NCBI GenBank assembly: GCA_024867545.1
Contig: JANFNE010000006.1
Location: forward strand, 434,001 to 498,000
Source: Phytopythium helicoides
Taxonomy: Eukaryota; Oomycota; Peronosporomycetes; Pythiales; Pythiaceae
Direction of reading: 5' to 3'
Length of the DNA: 64,000 nt
Part shown: positions 52,704 to 63,638 of the stretch, piece after piece
How positions within the stretch are numbered: the first letter of the stretch is position 1
Layout of the letters: each line of letters begins with the position of its first letter
Translations under genes and position numbers: made by a program
The notes under the pieces: generated by a model
What the model saw: only the letters and a program-made list of their open reading frames with translations
The model's database searches: none
What the model was told of the DNA's origin: nothing

Positions 52704-54471
52704 ATGGCCCAGACGGCGCTCCTCGCGCGGCGCGTGCCGCTGCTGCAGCGCGCGCGCGGCCTCGCGTCGCAGGCCAAGCCGCTGAGCGAGACGCTGCGCG
52801 AGCTCAAGGCCAGCGAGCACTTCGACCTGATCGTGATCGGCAGCGGCCCCGCGGGCCAGAAGTGCGCCATCGACAGCGCCAAGCACGGCAAGTCGGTCGC
52901 CATCATCGACAAGCGCGACATGATCGGCGGCGTGTGCATCCACACGGGCACGGTGCCCTCCAAGACGTTCCGCGAGGCCACGCTGCACCTCACGGGCTAC
53001 CGCCACCGCAGCTTCTACGACTCGTCCTCCTCGCCCAGCAAGCGCCTCGGCATCGAGGAGATCCTGCAGCGCGTCAAGAAGGTCGAGAACGCCGAGATGG
53101 ACATCACGCGCCACCAGCTCATGCGCAACAACGTCGAGCTCATCCACGGCACGGCGCGCTTCCTGCCCGACGAGAACAAGAACATGGTCGCAGTGCTCTC
53201 CAACGACTCGTACGACACGCCCACGGACGCGAAGCGCCACGCGAGTGCTGACATCTGCAAGCGGTAAGCTCGTTGAACAGGGTCGCCGCCTCTGGATTGT
53301 AGTTCTCACATCACGATGATCCGGTGGTGCAGGGTGCTAACGGCCGACAACTTTCTCGTCTGCGTGGGCACGCGGCCCGCGCGTCGCCCCGACATTCCGT
53401 TTGACGGCAAGACGATCTTCGACAGCGACCAACTGCTCTGGGGCGGCGTCAAGTCAGTTCCGAAGCGCCTCATCGTCGTTGGTGCCGGCGTCATCGGTAT
53501 GGAGTACGCGTCCATGATGAGCATTATCCCGGGAACGGAGGTGACGGTCATCGATGGCCGCAAGGAGATCCTCGACATGGCCGATAAGGAGGTCGCCGAG
53601 GCGTTGTGCTACTCGATGCGTCAGACGGGCACGCGCTTCTACACGGAGGAGACCATCAAGAGTGTAGAGAAGCGCGAGAACGGCGAAGTCGTGGCGCACC
53701 TGAATAGCGGCAAGACCATCGTTGGCGATGGACTGCTGTACACGCTGGGCCGTCAGGGTAACACGGACGGTCTGAACCTGCAGGCAATTGGCCTGGAGCC
53801 GGATAAGCGCGGTCTGCTCCAGGTGAACGACAATTTCCAGACGGCACTGCCCCATATGTAGGTTCCCGAACTGTTGGGGATGCATACTTGTGGGTTGCCG
53901 ATCTAATGGATGTTGTGTCCTTGACAGTTATGCCGCTGGCGACTGCATCGGATACCCGGCTCTGGCGTCGACGTCCATGGAGCAGGGTCGTCTTGCGTCG
54001 GTGCACATGCGGACTGCGACGCCGACAAACAAGCTCAAGGACAACTCGGACAATCTCGGTGACACCATGTTCAAGCGTACGCGCATGCGTTCCGGAGAGG
54101 TGTTCCCATTCGGCATCTACACGGTCCCCGAGATCTCGATGGTTGGCAAGAACGAGCAGCAGCTGACGGAGGAGAAGGTGCCGTACGAGGTCGGCGTTGC
54201 GCGCTACGAAGAGCTCGCGAAGGGCCAGATGCTGGGTGGCGTGCCCGGGTTCCTGAAGATCATCTTTTGTCCAGAGACGCTCCAGGTGCTGGGTGTGCAC
54301 GCCATCGGCGAGGGTGCGACGGAGATCATCCACATTGGGCAGGTCGTCATGTCGACGGGTGGCACCATCGAGTACTTCCGCAACGCCGTGTTCAACTACC
54401 CGACGCTGGCGGAGGCGTATCGCGTGGCCGCTCTGAATGGGTTGCGGAAAGTCGAGAGCCTGCGGGGATAG
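52704..54471 (+). CDS. soluble pyridine nucleotide transhydrogenase (SthA-type flavoprotein), 542 aa
   Basis: Three exons (52704-53263, 53333-53857, 53928-54471). Residues 1-25 look like a mitochondrial presequence. The FAD-binding motif is LIVIGSGPAGQKCAI, the second Rossmann motif is LIVVGAGVIGMEYAS, and YAAGDC marks the FAD ribityl contact. The redox site is CIHTGT: the second cysteine of the lipoamide-dehydrogenase disulphide (C-x4-C) is replaced by threonine, as in SthA. The C-terminus is a dimerisation domain (MLGGVPGFLKIIF...GATEIIHIGQ). The predicted reaction is reversible hydride transfer between NADH and NADPH. Dihydrolipoamide dehydrogenase is excluded by the missing cysteine. Confidence 0.88.
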
Positions 54472-55067
54472 ACGCCGATTGCATCCCGCGGGTCTAGATG
54501 GTCGTCTCGCGCAAAGGTGTCGACGAGCGATGCAACTGTAACCCACGAAGCTAAACAACACTAAACACGACGGGAGGGTCCCCATGAAGATCCTAGTGGA
54601 TCCATCGCGGCGTAGAGTACCTTGGCTGTCATGGTCCAACAGCTGTCGGTCTGGCTGAGTCGGTCCGCCATCCGTTCGTGGCAACGCATACCTGTCAAAA
54701 GCGACACCCTATTTGCTTTGGTAGTCGTACATTGAATGCCTTGCTATTGCCCCTTTGAGAATCCATACACTGGACAAAAGAAGTAACTGCTCGACGCACG
54801 GTGGACAATGCGTGTCTCAATCGCTCCGAATAGAAGCCCAACTGGCCCTTGCGGGCAAAAGGTCGAGAGAGCCTCGGCGAGTATGGGACACCACCGCTGC
54901 CGCCCGCGCTCTTCTCTCTCCTCGCCGGTCCAGACCGCAACCAGTGGCTCTGTGCGCGGCGGTCGAGTCGGCGACGGATCCCCTCGCGTCGCGGTAAAGA
55001 GCGGCGGCTGTGGGGCGTGCAACTGTGCGCGCGCGAGACTGTTTCGGCCATTTGAAGAGCCGCCGGG
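54472..55067. other. intergenic region upstream of the fluoride channel
   Basis: Contains the 3' flank of the transhydrogenase and the promoter of the next gene. A-T richer to about 54800, then GC-rich. No gene recognised. Confidence 0.5.
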
Positions 55068-56444
55068 ATGCAGACCATCGCCGAGGACTATGCGCCGATC
55101 GCGTCGCCGCACGACGGAGACAGCGCCACAGACCTCGAGGAAGATCCGTCGGCCGTGACCGTCCACGTGTACGCGCTCGAGGACCGGTCGACTGGCGAGA
55201 CGCAGCGCCTGCCGCCGATGCACGCGCCGGACGGCAGCCTCGACGACGAGCGCGCGCGGACGACCAAGTGCACGCTGCTGGGCTGCGCGAAGCCCGGCAC
55301 GGCGCTGGACAAGTACCTGCCGACCATCTTGAGCGTCTCGATCGGCGCCTACGTCGGCGTCGGCGCGCGCGTGCTGCTGACCGAATTCGCGGACGCGCTG
55401 CCCTCGAGCGAGACGCAGCTGCTCTCGCTGCTCGGGTTCTCGTACTTTCTGCCCAACGCCCTCGGCTGCTTCGTCATGGGGCTCGCTGTGCGCTGGAAGC
55501 CCGTGCTGCGAGGGCAGTACGACGTGCTCGTGACCGGCATCACCACGGGCTTTTGCGGCTGCTGCACCACGTTCGCGTCGTGGGACCTCGGCGTCGCCAT
55601 GATGTTCGTGCGCGGCAAGTGGCTCGACGCGCTGCTCGTGCTGTGTGTACAAGTCTCAGGCGCCTTCGTAGCATTTCGCCTTGGCTACCACGTCGCGGAG
55701 GGCCTCCTCCACTACGGGAACGTGCATGGGTACCCGTTCCGCAAGCCGCCGATGCACCTCGCGCAGCTTGGTGTGGACCTGGAGCGGTATCTCGCCGCGT
55801 TCCACGACACCAAGATGAACTCGTTCGGACAGCTCGTGGCGCGACGCGTGCACGCGACCGAGGAAGCGCTCTCGGTGGCGCATGAATCGTGCGTGGAGCT
55901 CATGTCGGAGATTGCGCAGGTCGAGCAGGAGCAGTTCCGCGTTCGCCACAACAACTTCCTGTGGGCTTTGTCGACGCTGCTGCTGACCGCGCTCTTCTGG
56001 GTGCTGGCGTTCGTCGGATTCGCCAACTACCCCAGCTCTCGTCTGCTGGCCGTGTGCTTCGGCCCATTCGGCGCGCTGCTGCGCTGGTATCTGTCGCTGT
56101 TCAACAGCCAGCCTCGGTGGAAGCGTTTCCCGTTCTACACGTTCGTGCCGAACGTGCTGGCCTCTGTGCTCTCGTGCGCCATGGAGATAGTGGCGAGCGA
56201 GACCCACGCCCACAGCGCCGACGCCTACCGCACCTACGTCATGTACGGCCAGGGGGCGATTCAGGTCGGGCTGCTGGGCTCGCTGTCGACCGTGTCCACG
56301 TGGATCAACGAGCTGGATGCGCTCAGCTCGCGCCGCGTGGGCTGGGCCTACCGCTACGGTCTCATGAGCATCGTCGTCTCGCAGCTCGCGAGCGTCTGCA
56401 TGCTCGGCATCTTCGACGTACACGCGGCCGCGCCGCTCATATAA
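55068..56444 (+). CDS. two-domain fluoride export channel (FEX/CrcB family), 458 aa
   Basis: Single exon with two CrcB repeats of about four transmembrane helices each. Domain 1 (about residues 85-215) has the N-x-x-G motif (PNALGCF) and GFCGCCTTFASWDL, matching the G-x-TTFSTF channel motif. Domain 2 (about 300-455) has PNVLASV and GLLGSLSTVSTWINEL. A charged cytosolic linker lies between. Eukaryotic FEX proteins are fused versions of the bacterial dimer and expel cytosolic fluoride. The first 80 residues are acidic and cytosolic. Key phenylalanines of the fluoride path appear in domain 1 (F in TTFAS); domain 2 has Val there (TVSTW), which fits the one-pore specialisation reported for fungal FEX. 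Confidence 0.85.
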   Translation: MQTIAEDYAPIASPHDGDSATDLEEDPSAVTVHVYALEDRSTGETQRLPPMHAPDGSLDDERARTTKCTLLGCAKPGTALDKYLPTILSVSIGAYVGVGARVLLTEFADALPSSETQLLSLLGFSYFLPNALGCFVMGLAVRWKPVLRGQYDVLVTGITTGFCGCCTTFASWDLGVAMMFVRGKWLDALLVLCVQVSGAFVAFRLGYHVAEGLLHYGNVHGYPFRKPPMHLAQLGVDLERYLAAFHDTKMNSFGQLVARRVHATEEALSVAHESCVELMSEIAQVEQEQFRVRHNNFLWALSTLLLTALFWVLAFVGFANYPSSRLLAVCFGPFGALLRWYLSLFNSQPRWKRFPFYTFVPNVLASVLSCAMEIVASETHAHSADAYRTYVMYGQGAIQVGLLGSLSTVSTWINELDALSSRRVGWAYRYGLMSIVVSQLASVCMLGIFDVHAAAPLI

Positions 56445-56610
56445 GCGTCGGCATGTTCATCGCGTCAATGTGGCGTCCGTTCATCGCAAAAGTAGTGACG
56501 AAAACCGTATGAAAATGGAGGAAATCCAAAATTGATCTTGAGTGAAGTATGATTCCCCGCTCTGAAACTCGTAGGCAGATTGAAGTCGCAAGGGAAGAAG
56601 CTGCGCCACC

Positions 56611-57331
56611 ATGACGGCGGCCAAGTCCAACGGCAGGCGCTTCGCCGTGCAGCTCGTGCTGGAGGACCCAACAGGCCGCAGGCTTCGGCGTTCCAAGCGT
56701 CACGGGGAGCTGACAGTCAGCGCGGCGGAGCAGTGGGCGCAGCTCGTGTACCCGCGACAGGCGCGCATATACCAGCGCAAGTTCGACCAGCCGCTCAAGG
56801 TTCTCGCCTCTCGGCGGACGATGCGCGTCTACTCGGGGAACGGCAAGCGCTCGTTCATGTGCGATGGGTGGATTTGCGTGCTATGATCGCGACAGGCGGC
56901 TCTCTAACTAGTGAGTACTGTAGGTGCCGCATGCTGTCAGAGAGCGACGTCGTGGCGTGCATGGAGCTGTTCAGAGACATGGGCGGTGCGTGCTCGTTGT
57001 CAGTGGTGATAGACTGCCAGAGGGTAGCAATTGACGAGCAGCCCCCTTCGTAGCTGATGTCCTAGCGATTCGAGAGCCTTGCATATGGATGCCTGATGCC
57101 TCCAGCGGTAGCGAGGGCACACATCTCATCGGCGGTACGGCTGCCGCTTCGTCCTCGTACCAACACGAGCATCCGACTAACTGGATCAAAATCGCAGACT
57201 GCGAGGCCGCCATGCAAGTGCTACAAGACCAAAGTAATGACGAGCTCGTGCGCTCGTTCGTGGAGAGCTACGCGGTCTCTTCACAGCGCCGCGAGGACGC
57301 CAGCGCCATCCTGCGCGCCATTTTCGGCTAG
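56611..57331 (+). CDS. hypothetical protein, three exons, 198 aa
   Basis: Exons 56611-56867, 56924-56985, 57054-57331, all with GT-AG borders and matching phase. The N-terminus is basic (KRHGELTVSAAEQWAQLVYPRQ). The middle is Cys-containing (MCDGCRMLSESDVVACMELFRDMG), and the C-terminal part ends in a helical stretch (NDELVRSFVESYAVSSQRREDASAILRAIFG). I do not recognise a family. It lies between the fluoride channel and torsin, on the same strand. Reality of the gene is supported mainly by clean phases and the continuous exons. Confidence 0.55.
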
Positions 57332-57443
57332 TTGAACATCACTTCAACCAATACACGGTTCCCCGTAGGTCGCAGGAAGTGCTCGCGTGGTGTGGTGCAC
57401 TTGACGCGAATGGAGAGTTTTGGACTGGGAGAAGCTGGTCGAA

Positions 57444-59416
57444 ATGGCGCCGTTACCGAGCCGCGGGCGGCGCTGCGGGGCGCCGAGGGCTGCGCTACGT
57501 CGGCCGCTGCTGCTGCTGGCGACTGCGCTGGCGCTTTTCGCGCGCAGCTGTGCGGCTGTCGCGTGGAACTGGTCCGAGTACTGGGAGAGCGTCGCGTTCC
57601 ACTCGGGCATCGGCTGTGCGTGCGCTGCCCTGTGCGTGGGGCGGAGTTAACACGAGAGAGCTGTAGACGTTGACGGAACTGCTACTGCTGCTACAGACCA
57701 GTGCATGTTTGTGGAGAAGCCGTCGCAGTCGGTGCGCGACCACTTGAACGAGAACCTCAAGGGCCAGGAGCGAGCCATCGACGCTGTCGTCGGCGCCATC
57801 GAGGCATGGGAGTTCTCGTAAGCGCGCTGTGGGTTGATCTTGTGTTGGTATCAAGTCATTTATAGAGGAGTATGCCATTGCTGCAGCCGATTGTCAGTGA
57901 AAGATCGGGAGCCGCTGGTTCTTGCGATTACAGGGCCGACTGGAACCGGAAAGACGGAGTTGTCCAACCTGCTGGCAGAGAGCCTTTTCAAACGGAAGCG
58001 AAAACTTGCCAACAGCGAGAAGTGGGTCCCCACGGGGCTGTTGATCTTTCGGTTAGCTCGCTCTTCTGTTCGCGTGGGGCTTTGGTCGCTGCTATGCTAA
58101 CAACTGATGCTTCAGTGGCGAAGACTTTAGCGACAACTTCACCAACCCGATCACGGAGTACCACACGCAGATCAAAACTCGGTAGGTTATTGGTGTGTCA
58201 GACTTCCTATCTTGACGTAAACTAAAGGTGGGGTTGCAATGTCTAGGCTTGCAGACCATCTGCACCGCTGTGCTGGGCAGGCTGTCGTTGTTATCGACGA
58301 AGTCCAGAAAGTCATTCCTCATACTCTTGACGGTGCGTAGTCCTGCAATTACTGGCTGGTGTTGCCCTGGACTGTAGCTTACCATGTGAGCCCTCGTACA
58401 TTCAGTGTTGATGGAGGCTGTGAGCTCATCCTCGCAGTTCACGTACTACAAGAATGGTGTCAGCAAGCAGATCGACACAAGCAATGTGAGTGGTGGCTCT
58501 ACTGTCTTGCTGGTAATGCTCTGTTGACGGAGTTTCATGAATAAAGGTGATCTTTGTGCTGGTTTCCGATATCGGAGTGACCGATATGGAGCACGTGATG
58601 ATTCAGTATGAGTCTCGCGCTGATGTGCCGATGGCAGAGCTGGAGAAAGTCGTCAAGGCCGCATTAGACGCTCAGTGGAAGCGGCTCAATTTTGGCAAAA
58701 TGATTGATCAGGTACGCAGCATTCTGCTGCACACTCTTTCACCGCATACCGAAACTAACACCAATATATGTCCAGGTGATTCCGTTCTTGCCGTTTGAGC
58801 AAGAGCACATAGTAGATATCATCGCGTTGAAGCTCAAGAACCTAGACAGGAACTACCGCGGGAAGTACTGGCGCCAGTTGTCGGTTGAGGTGTGTACATG
58901 GTTTGACCAATCATTCAGTTCTTTCTGCAAAAGCTAACAACTGTGAATCGGAACAGCCTGGAATCGCCGACTTTATGTCGCGCTTGGACTCGGTGCACTA
59001 TGAAGTCCGCTCGGCCAAAATCGATGGACAAGTGACGTCAAGCAAAATTTTCGCCAAATACGGCGCTCGCGACGTGGAGACAGGTCCGATCCAGCTGCTC
59101 AAGTCCAAGCTACTGCGCTACTTGCGGCCGTTCAACCCAGGTACGGGTGTCGAACATTTGCCGTTCACCGCGCTAAACTAACTTTTCTTCGGGACTGTCT
59201 TCAGACGCCGAGGTGCGGATATCGCAGGACCCGATCTCCAAGGAGATTGCCATCGTGTCGTGTGCCGTGAGCCCGACCGAGAAGCCCCGCAAGTCAATCG
59301 CCGTCGAGTCCGACAAAGTCGTAGACGTTGAGGTGCAAGCGGACGGCACCGTGGCAGCACAGCAGAGCACCGACGAGTTGACGTGCGTCACCAAGTGGCA
59401 GGGCAGGTTCGAGTAA
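57444..59416 (+). CDS. torsin-like AAA+ ATPase of the ER lumen, 454 aa
   Basis: Ten exons: 57444-57615, 57697-57817, 57887-58051, 58116-58181, 58247-58332, 58406-58485, 58547-58711, 58776-58889, 58957-59140, 59205-59416. A signal peptide (RPLLLLATALALFARSCAAVA) is followed by LKGQERAIDAVVGAI, typical of Clp/torsin AAA+ proteins. Next are Walker A GPTGTGKTE, Walker B VVVIDEVQK and a sensor-2-type region. Torsins act in the ER and nuclear envelope and need a partner (LAP1/LULL1) to hydrolyse ATP. Lys in the Walker A and Asp-Glu in the Walker B are intact. The tail after residue 380 is longer than in human torsins. Confidence 0.8.
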
Positions 59417-59526
59417 GAAGGTCACTAAATCGAGGTTACCATTTGGCCGCATTCACTCCGTCGCGAAAGATCGCAGCGACTATTTTCCACCAATGGTAGT
59501 CGAGAAAAAGCTTCGAGCCACGCTGC

Positions 59527-59538
59527 GATTGGTCGAAA
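59527..59538 (+). promoter_or_regulatory. GATTGGTCGAAA CCAAT-box motif before Rpt5
   Basis: A 12-base sequence identical to one in the KIX/PX-GOLD promoter (47162-47173), 83 bases before the Rpt5 start. Another CCAAT core (ACCAATGG) lies at about 59489. It is a likely NF-Y type site, possibly extended. Confidence 0.5.
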
Positions 59539-59620
59539 CCCCACCAGATCCTGGCCGAAGGGGGGAAGGAAGGCAAAAGCAACAACTCGGAGAAAGGACC
59601 GCAGCGACGGCAAGGCGACG

Positions 59621-61236
59621 ATGAGCGGGCTCGAGTCGGCGGAGATCTGGGGCGCGGAGGACGGGCTGGACCCGGAGATCCTGCTCATGTCGAACGAGGA
59701 GCTGCGGCAGCGCATCCGGCTGCTGGACAACGACATCCGCATCATGCGCAGCGACATCCAGCGCATCAACCACGAGTCCAACTCGCAGCGCGAGCGCATC
59801 AAGGAGAACAACGAGAAGGTCAAGCTCAACAAGCAGCTGCCCTACCTCGTGGGCAACGTGGTCGAGATCCTCGAGCTGGAGGACGACGAGGACGAGCAGG
59901 ACGGCGCCGCCACCGACGTGGACGCGCAGCGCCGCGGCAAGAGCGCCGTCATCAAGACCTCGACGCGCCAGACCATCTTCCTACCCATCCCAGGACTTGT
60001 CGACTCCAACTCGCTCGTGCCCAACGACCTCATCGGCACCAACAAGGACAGCTACCTCATTCTGGAGAAGCTCCCGGCAGAGTACGACTCGCGCGTCAAG
60101 GCTATGGAGGTCGACGAGAAGCCCACCGAGGAGTACAGTGACATTGGCGGGCTTGACAAGCAGATCCAGGAGCTCGTCGAAGCCGTCGTGCTTCCTATGA
60201 CCCACAAGGAGAAGTTCGAGGCGATTGGTATCATGCCGCCCAAGGGCGTGCTGCTCCACGGACCGCCCGGCACGGGCAAGACCCTGCTTGCCCGCGCCTG
60301 CGCCAAGCAGACGGACGCCATCTTCCTTAAGCTCGCAGCTCCACAGCTCGTGCAGATGTTTATCGGTGATGGTGCCAAGGTTAGTATTATTTGCAGCGAC
60401 ATCGCGCAGCTGAATGTTTCTAACTTGCGCTTTGTTGAAAGCTTGTGCGCGACGCGTTTGAGCTGGCGAAGGAGAAGTGCAAGGACAAGGAGCGCGGAGG
60501 CGCCATTATCTTCATTGATGAGGTTCGTATTGTTTTCATTGTCGTCCCACTATTTCTTCGTGATCTCTGACTGTTCGTATTTCTATCAGCTGGATGCCAT
60601 TGGAACAAAGCGATTCGGTGGAGAGCAGTCTGGCGACCGCGAGGTTCAGCGTACGATGCTGGAGCTGTTGAACCAGCTAGATGGCTTTACGAGCAACACG
60701 AAGATCAAGGTCATCGCGGCTACAAACCGGCCCGATGTACTGGACCCTGCGCTTCTGCGATCAGGTCGACTGGACAGAAAGGTGAGTCTCTGCCTCGTAC
60801 TCGATGCGATGGACTATGTGGCGTGTTGACATTGTGTGATTGCTAGATTGAGCTTCCTCACCCGACGGAAGAGGCTCGAGCGCGTATCTTGCAGATCCAC
60901 TCGCGCAAGATGAATGTTGACACAGAAGGTGGGTTTAGGTACCATCAGATGAATGGTGACAACTTCTAACATTTGGTGCCAACCAGACACCAACTTCGAC
61001 GAGCTGGCACGCTCCACAGATGACTTTAACGGCGCGCAGTTGAAGGCTGTATGTTACTGGAGTTTCACCGCGGCGGGTTGTACTTTGTACTAATCGCTGT
61101 TTCGTGGCAGGTGTGTGTTGAGGCGGGCATGCTAGCACTGCGCCGCGAGTCGACGGTGATCAAGCACGAGGACTTTATGGAGGGTATCTCGGTCGTGGCC
61201 GCCAAGAAGAAGGCGACGCTGCAGTATTACGCTTAG
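59621..61236 (+). CDS. RPT5: 26S proteasome regulatory ATPase subunit Rpt5 (PSMC3/6A)
   Basis: Six exons (59621-60379, 60442-60522, 60590-60781, 60847-60928, 60987-61048, 61111-61236), 433 aa, against about 439 in human PSMC3. An N-terminal coiled coil precedes an OB fold. The AAA+ domain has Walker A GPPGTGKT, Walker B with IIFIDE, the pore-loop region FIGDGAK, and the sensor AATNRPD...RSGRLDRK. The C-terminus ends QYYA, the HbYX-like motif that docks in the 20S alpha ring. It belongs to the hexameric Rpt ring that unfolds ubiquitinated substrates. Two CCAAT-type motifs precede it. Confidence 0.95.
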
Positions 61237-61396
61237 ACGGTTGGTGCTGTCCGACTTTGTCGTGCCAGAGCACGTTGCCTTGTCGATTGTAGCAAAGGAC
61301 AACAACTGCTAAGAATCAACAGGCACGAGATGAACCAATGCATCTTGCCACCTTCTAACTTTTTTTTCCAAGAGAAGTTTGTTGCACCGTCATGTA

Positions 61397-62959
61397 TCAC
61401 AACATTTCACTATCATGTCGACTCTTTCTGCCAGTGGCAGACACTGGAAGTTCGTCACGTGTTGGGTGATACCTTGATAGCAGACTGTTGTAGAAGTCAT
61501 GCTTTTGGATGTTGCGGATGTGGAAGATACGAGATGGCTCCTCCTGATCCAACTTTTTGAGGTCCTCCATAGTCTTGCACCACTCCGGTATCTTGCAGAG
61601 AGTTCTCACGTATTCCCACATGAATGGCTCTTTCAGCACGTCGATTGTGAGATGAGAGAGGTCCGGCGTCTGTTCCTTGTCGAGGAGTTCTCTCAGCTCT
61701 TTCACCAACGCATCCCACGCAAGTCTAGCGTTGGAGCTTCTTCTCATTCGTCGATTTCGATACCGCTGCACCTCCGACCAAGAACTTTTCACCTCCACCC
61801 AGTGCTTTCGCTCCCAAAGCGCACGACGGTGATCGAAATTGTAGGCCCAGAATTTGTCGACAAGTCGCTTGGATGTAGCATCGAGCCTTCTGTATTCGAA
61901 TGTGTGAGAGAACCCTGGGCATTTGTCGAACATGTTATCCCAAGGTGCTGAGGCTTTTATCTGAAAAAGCAGCTGCTTCGTTTCTTGTTCGACTTTATCC
62001 AATTCCGTGTCACTTTCGGTATTTTGATGTACCAATCTCCCGCGAGCTCGATACGATCGCCTCGAGGTGCGTCCATTATTTGCGCCTTCTTGCTTGATCC
62101 GAACCAACGCATCTTCGTCCTCCTCGCTTGTGCTTGAACTCGACCACACACATCGCCTCTGGATGTTGGAGAAAAGTTCAGAATAATTGGAATCGTCACT
62201 TCTTGCGCCGATTCCTGGATGCGGTCGCTTTTGGCTGCGATGTCGACTTGAGTTGAGTTCTTGTTCCCTCAATGCGTTTTCTAGCGAATCTTTAACGCGT
62301 CTAAACTCAGCTGCTTGGTCTTTGACATTGTTCTCTGCTTGCTCTCTTCGCTCGATTTCACTCGCGATCAAGCGGCGAAGACGTTCTTCTTGTCGCCCGA
62401 GTTCATCCAATCTTGAATTCAATAGCATCACTTCTTCGCTTGGACAGTCAGAGCTGCAGGCGATCTTTTCTTGCACAGCCTTGATAACACCTTGAAGCGC
62501 ACATATTTGACTCTCTTGTGTTGCCATTTTACTCTTGATTCCAGTGACAAATTCCATGAACGGATCGGCCTCAGTGTTTGAGGGAGCACTTGTCGCCGCT
62601 TCTTGCCCTACGGCAGATGGCTGTCCCCCATCAAACTCTTCCAGCACCATTGTAACGCCAGCAACCTTGTTCTTGAGCTGACGGTTTTCACAGAGCAATC
62701 GCTCGTCTGCCACCCGCTTCGGAGCTAGCTCGGCTCGGAGTCGGCGGATCTCATTCTCTTGTGCCTTGACCTTCATTTCTGCCCTTCGTAAAGTGAAATC
62801 TGCGTGCGCTCGTAGTGCACGACGGGCTTCGCGGAGTTCCTCCCCCAGCGATACTCGCATTGAGGGCTCGGTATTTGGCGTCAAAAGAGCGGTACTAGGC
62901 GTTGATAGCGCGGCACTTGGTGCTGTCGGTGCGGCACTTGGAGTGGGCGAAGAAGACAT
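61397..62959 (-). CDS. coiled-coil protein of unknown family, 520 aa
   Basis: Single exon with ATG at 62959. A low-complexity Ala/Ser/Thr/Pro leader of about 30 residues is followed by a long coiled coil (ELREARRALRAHADF... to about residue 230). A basic, acidic-serine linker (SSSSTSEEDEDAL) leads to a C-terminal, Trp-rich globular region (residues about 330-500; WDNMFDKCPGF, WERKHWVEVKSSW, WEYVRTLCKIPEW). I do not recognise the family. Lower GC than its neighbours and no introns could mean horizontal or retrotransposon-derived origin. A Gag-like or lineage-specific nuclear protein are both possible. It converges with Rpt5. Confidence 0.6.
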   Translation of the reverse strand: MSSSPTPSAAPTAPSAALSTPSTALLTPNTEPSMRVSLGEELREARRALRAHADFTLRRAEMKVKAQENEIRRLRAELAPKRVADERLLCENRQLKNKVAGVTMVLEEFDGGQPSAVGQEAATSAPSNTEADPFMEFVTGIKSKMATQESQICALQGVIKAVQEKIACSSDCPSEEVMLLNSRLDELGRQEERLRRLIASEIERREQAENNVKDQAAEFRRVKDSLENALREQELNSSRHRSQKRPHPGIGARSDDSNYSELFSNIQRRCVWSSSSTSEEDEDALVRIKQEGANNGRTSRRSYRARGRLVHQNTESDTELDKVEQETKQLLFQIKASAPWDNMFDKCPGFSHTFEYRRLDATSKRLVDKFWAYNFDHRRALWERKHWVEVKSSWSEVQRYRNRRMRRSSNARLAWDALVKELRELLDKEQTPDLSHLTIDVLKEPFMWEYVRTLCKIPEWCKTMEDLKKLDQEEPSRIFHIRNIQKHDFYNSLLSRYHPTRDELPVSATGRKSRHDSEML

Positions 62960-63638
62960 GATAGTAGTTGCTGGAATGCGAGAAGGTGCTAGGCTGTTGG
63001 AGGTTGGAAGACGAGAAGTGAGGGTCGATGCTTGGGAGGCAAAAGAACGAGTGATTCTCTTCGGCTTCGAAATCGTTCCCGCAGCAACACTGCGGGAAAC
63101 AGGCCAACCCTTCTCATTTATTGGGTACCGTGCCTGATTCCTTCATTTTTGAAGTTGCGCAACTTCGCAAAGGCTAAGCGCTGACTCAGTGTGACGTTGA
63201 CGACTATTCTCGCAGGAAGCGTTAATGAGCAAAAAACGAGTCATTGTACCATGCCGATGAACTCAACTGCACCATACTTTTTTTCTTGCGCTGTCTGTGT
63301 TGTTACCGTTTAATTTTCACAGCGGCAAGATACTCGCTAATGAGTTTCATGCGCAAAAGTGGATGCTGACAATCCGAGTCCCTATGTGGTGGCTAGATCT
63401 ATAAGTTGTCAGGGCTCACAGGAGTTAAGCCATTCGTCGATGTTTGTTCGTACAAGAGAATATCATTACGAAAGCCTTGAAATTTCTCATGTTATTCCGC
63501 TTTGCACCATTGTTGCTTTGCAGGAAACATGGATCAATGTCAGCTACGTCAACGAGATCAACAATGAAAAATTGCATGCATTCACAGTGTATCCTTTTCA
63601 ACAACCTGGCGCACATACCTCAGCCTCACATCTGATGA
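62960..63638. other. A-T-rich intergenic region
   Basis: 5' flank of the coiled-coil gene and upstream sequence of the edge gene. A short plus-strand frame at 63359-63664 (MDADNPSPY...) shows no domain and may be part of the edge gene's first exons. Confidence 0.4.
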
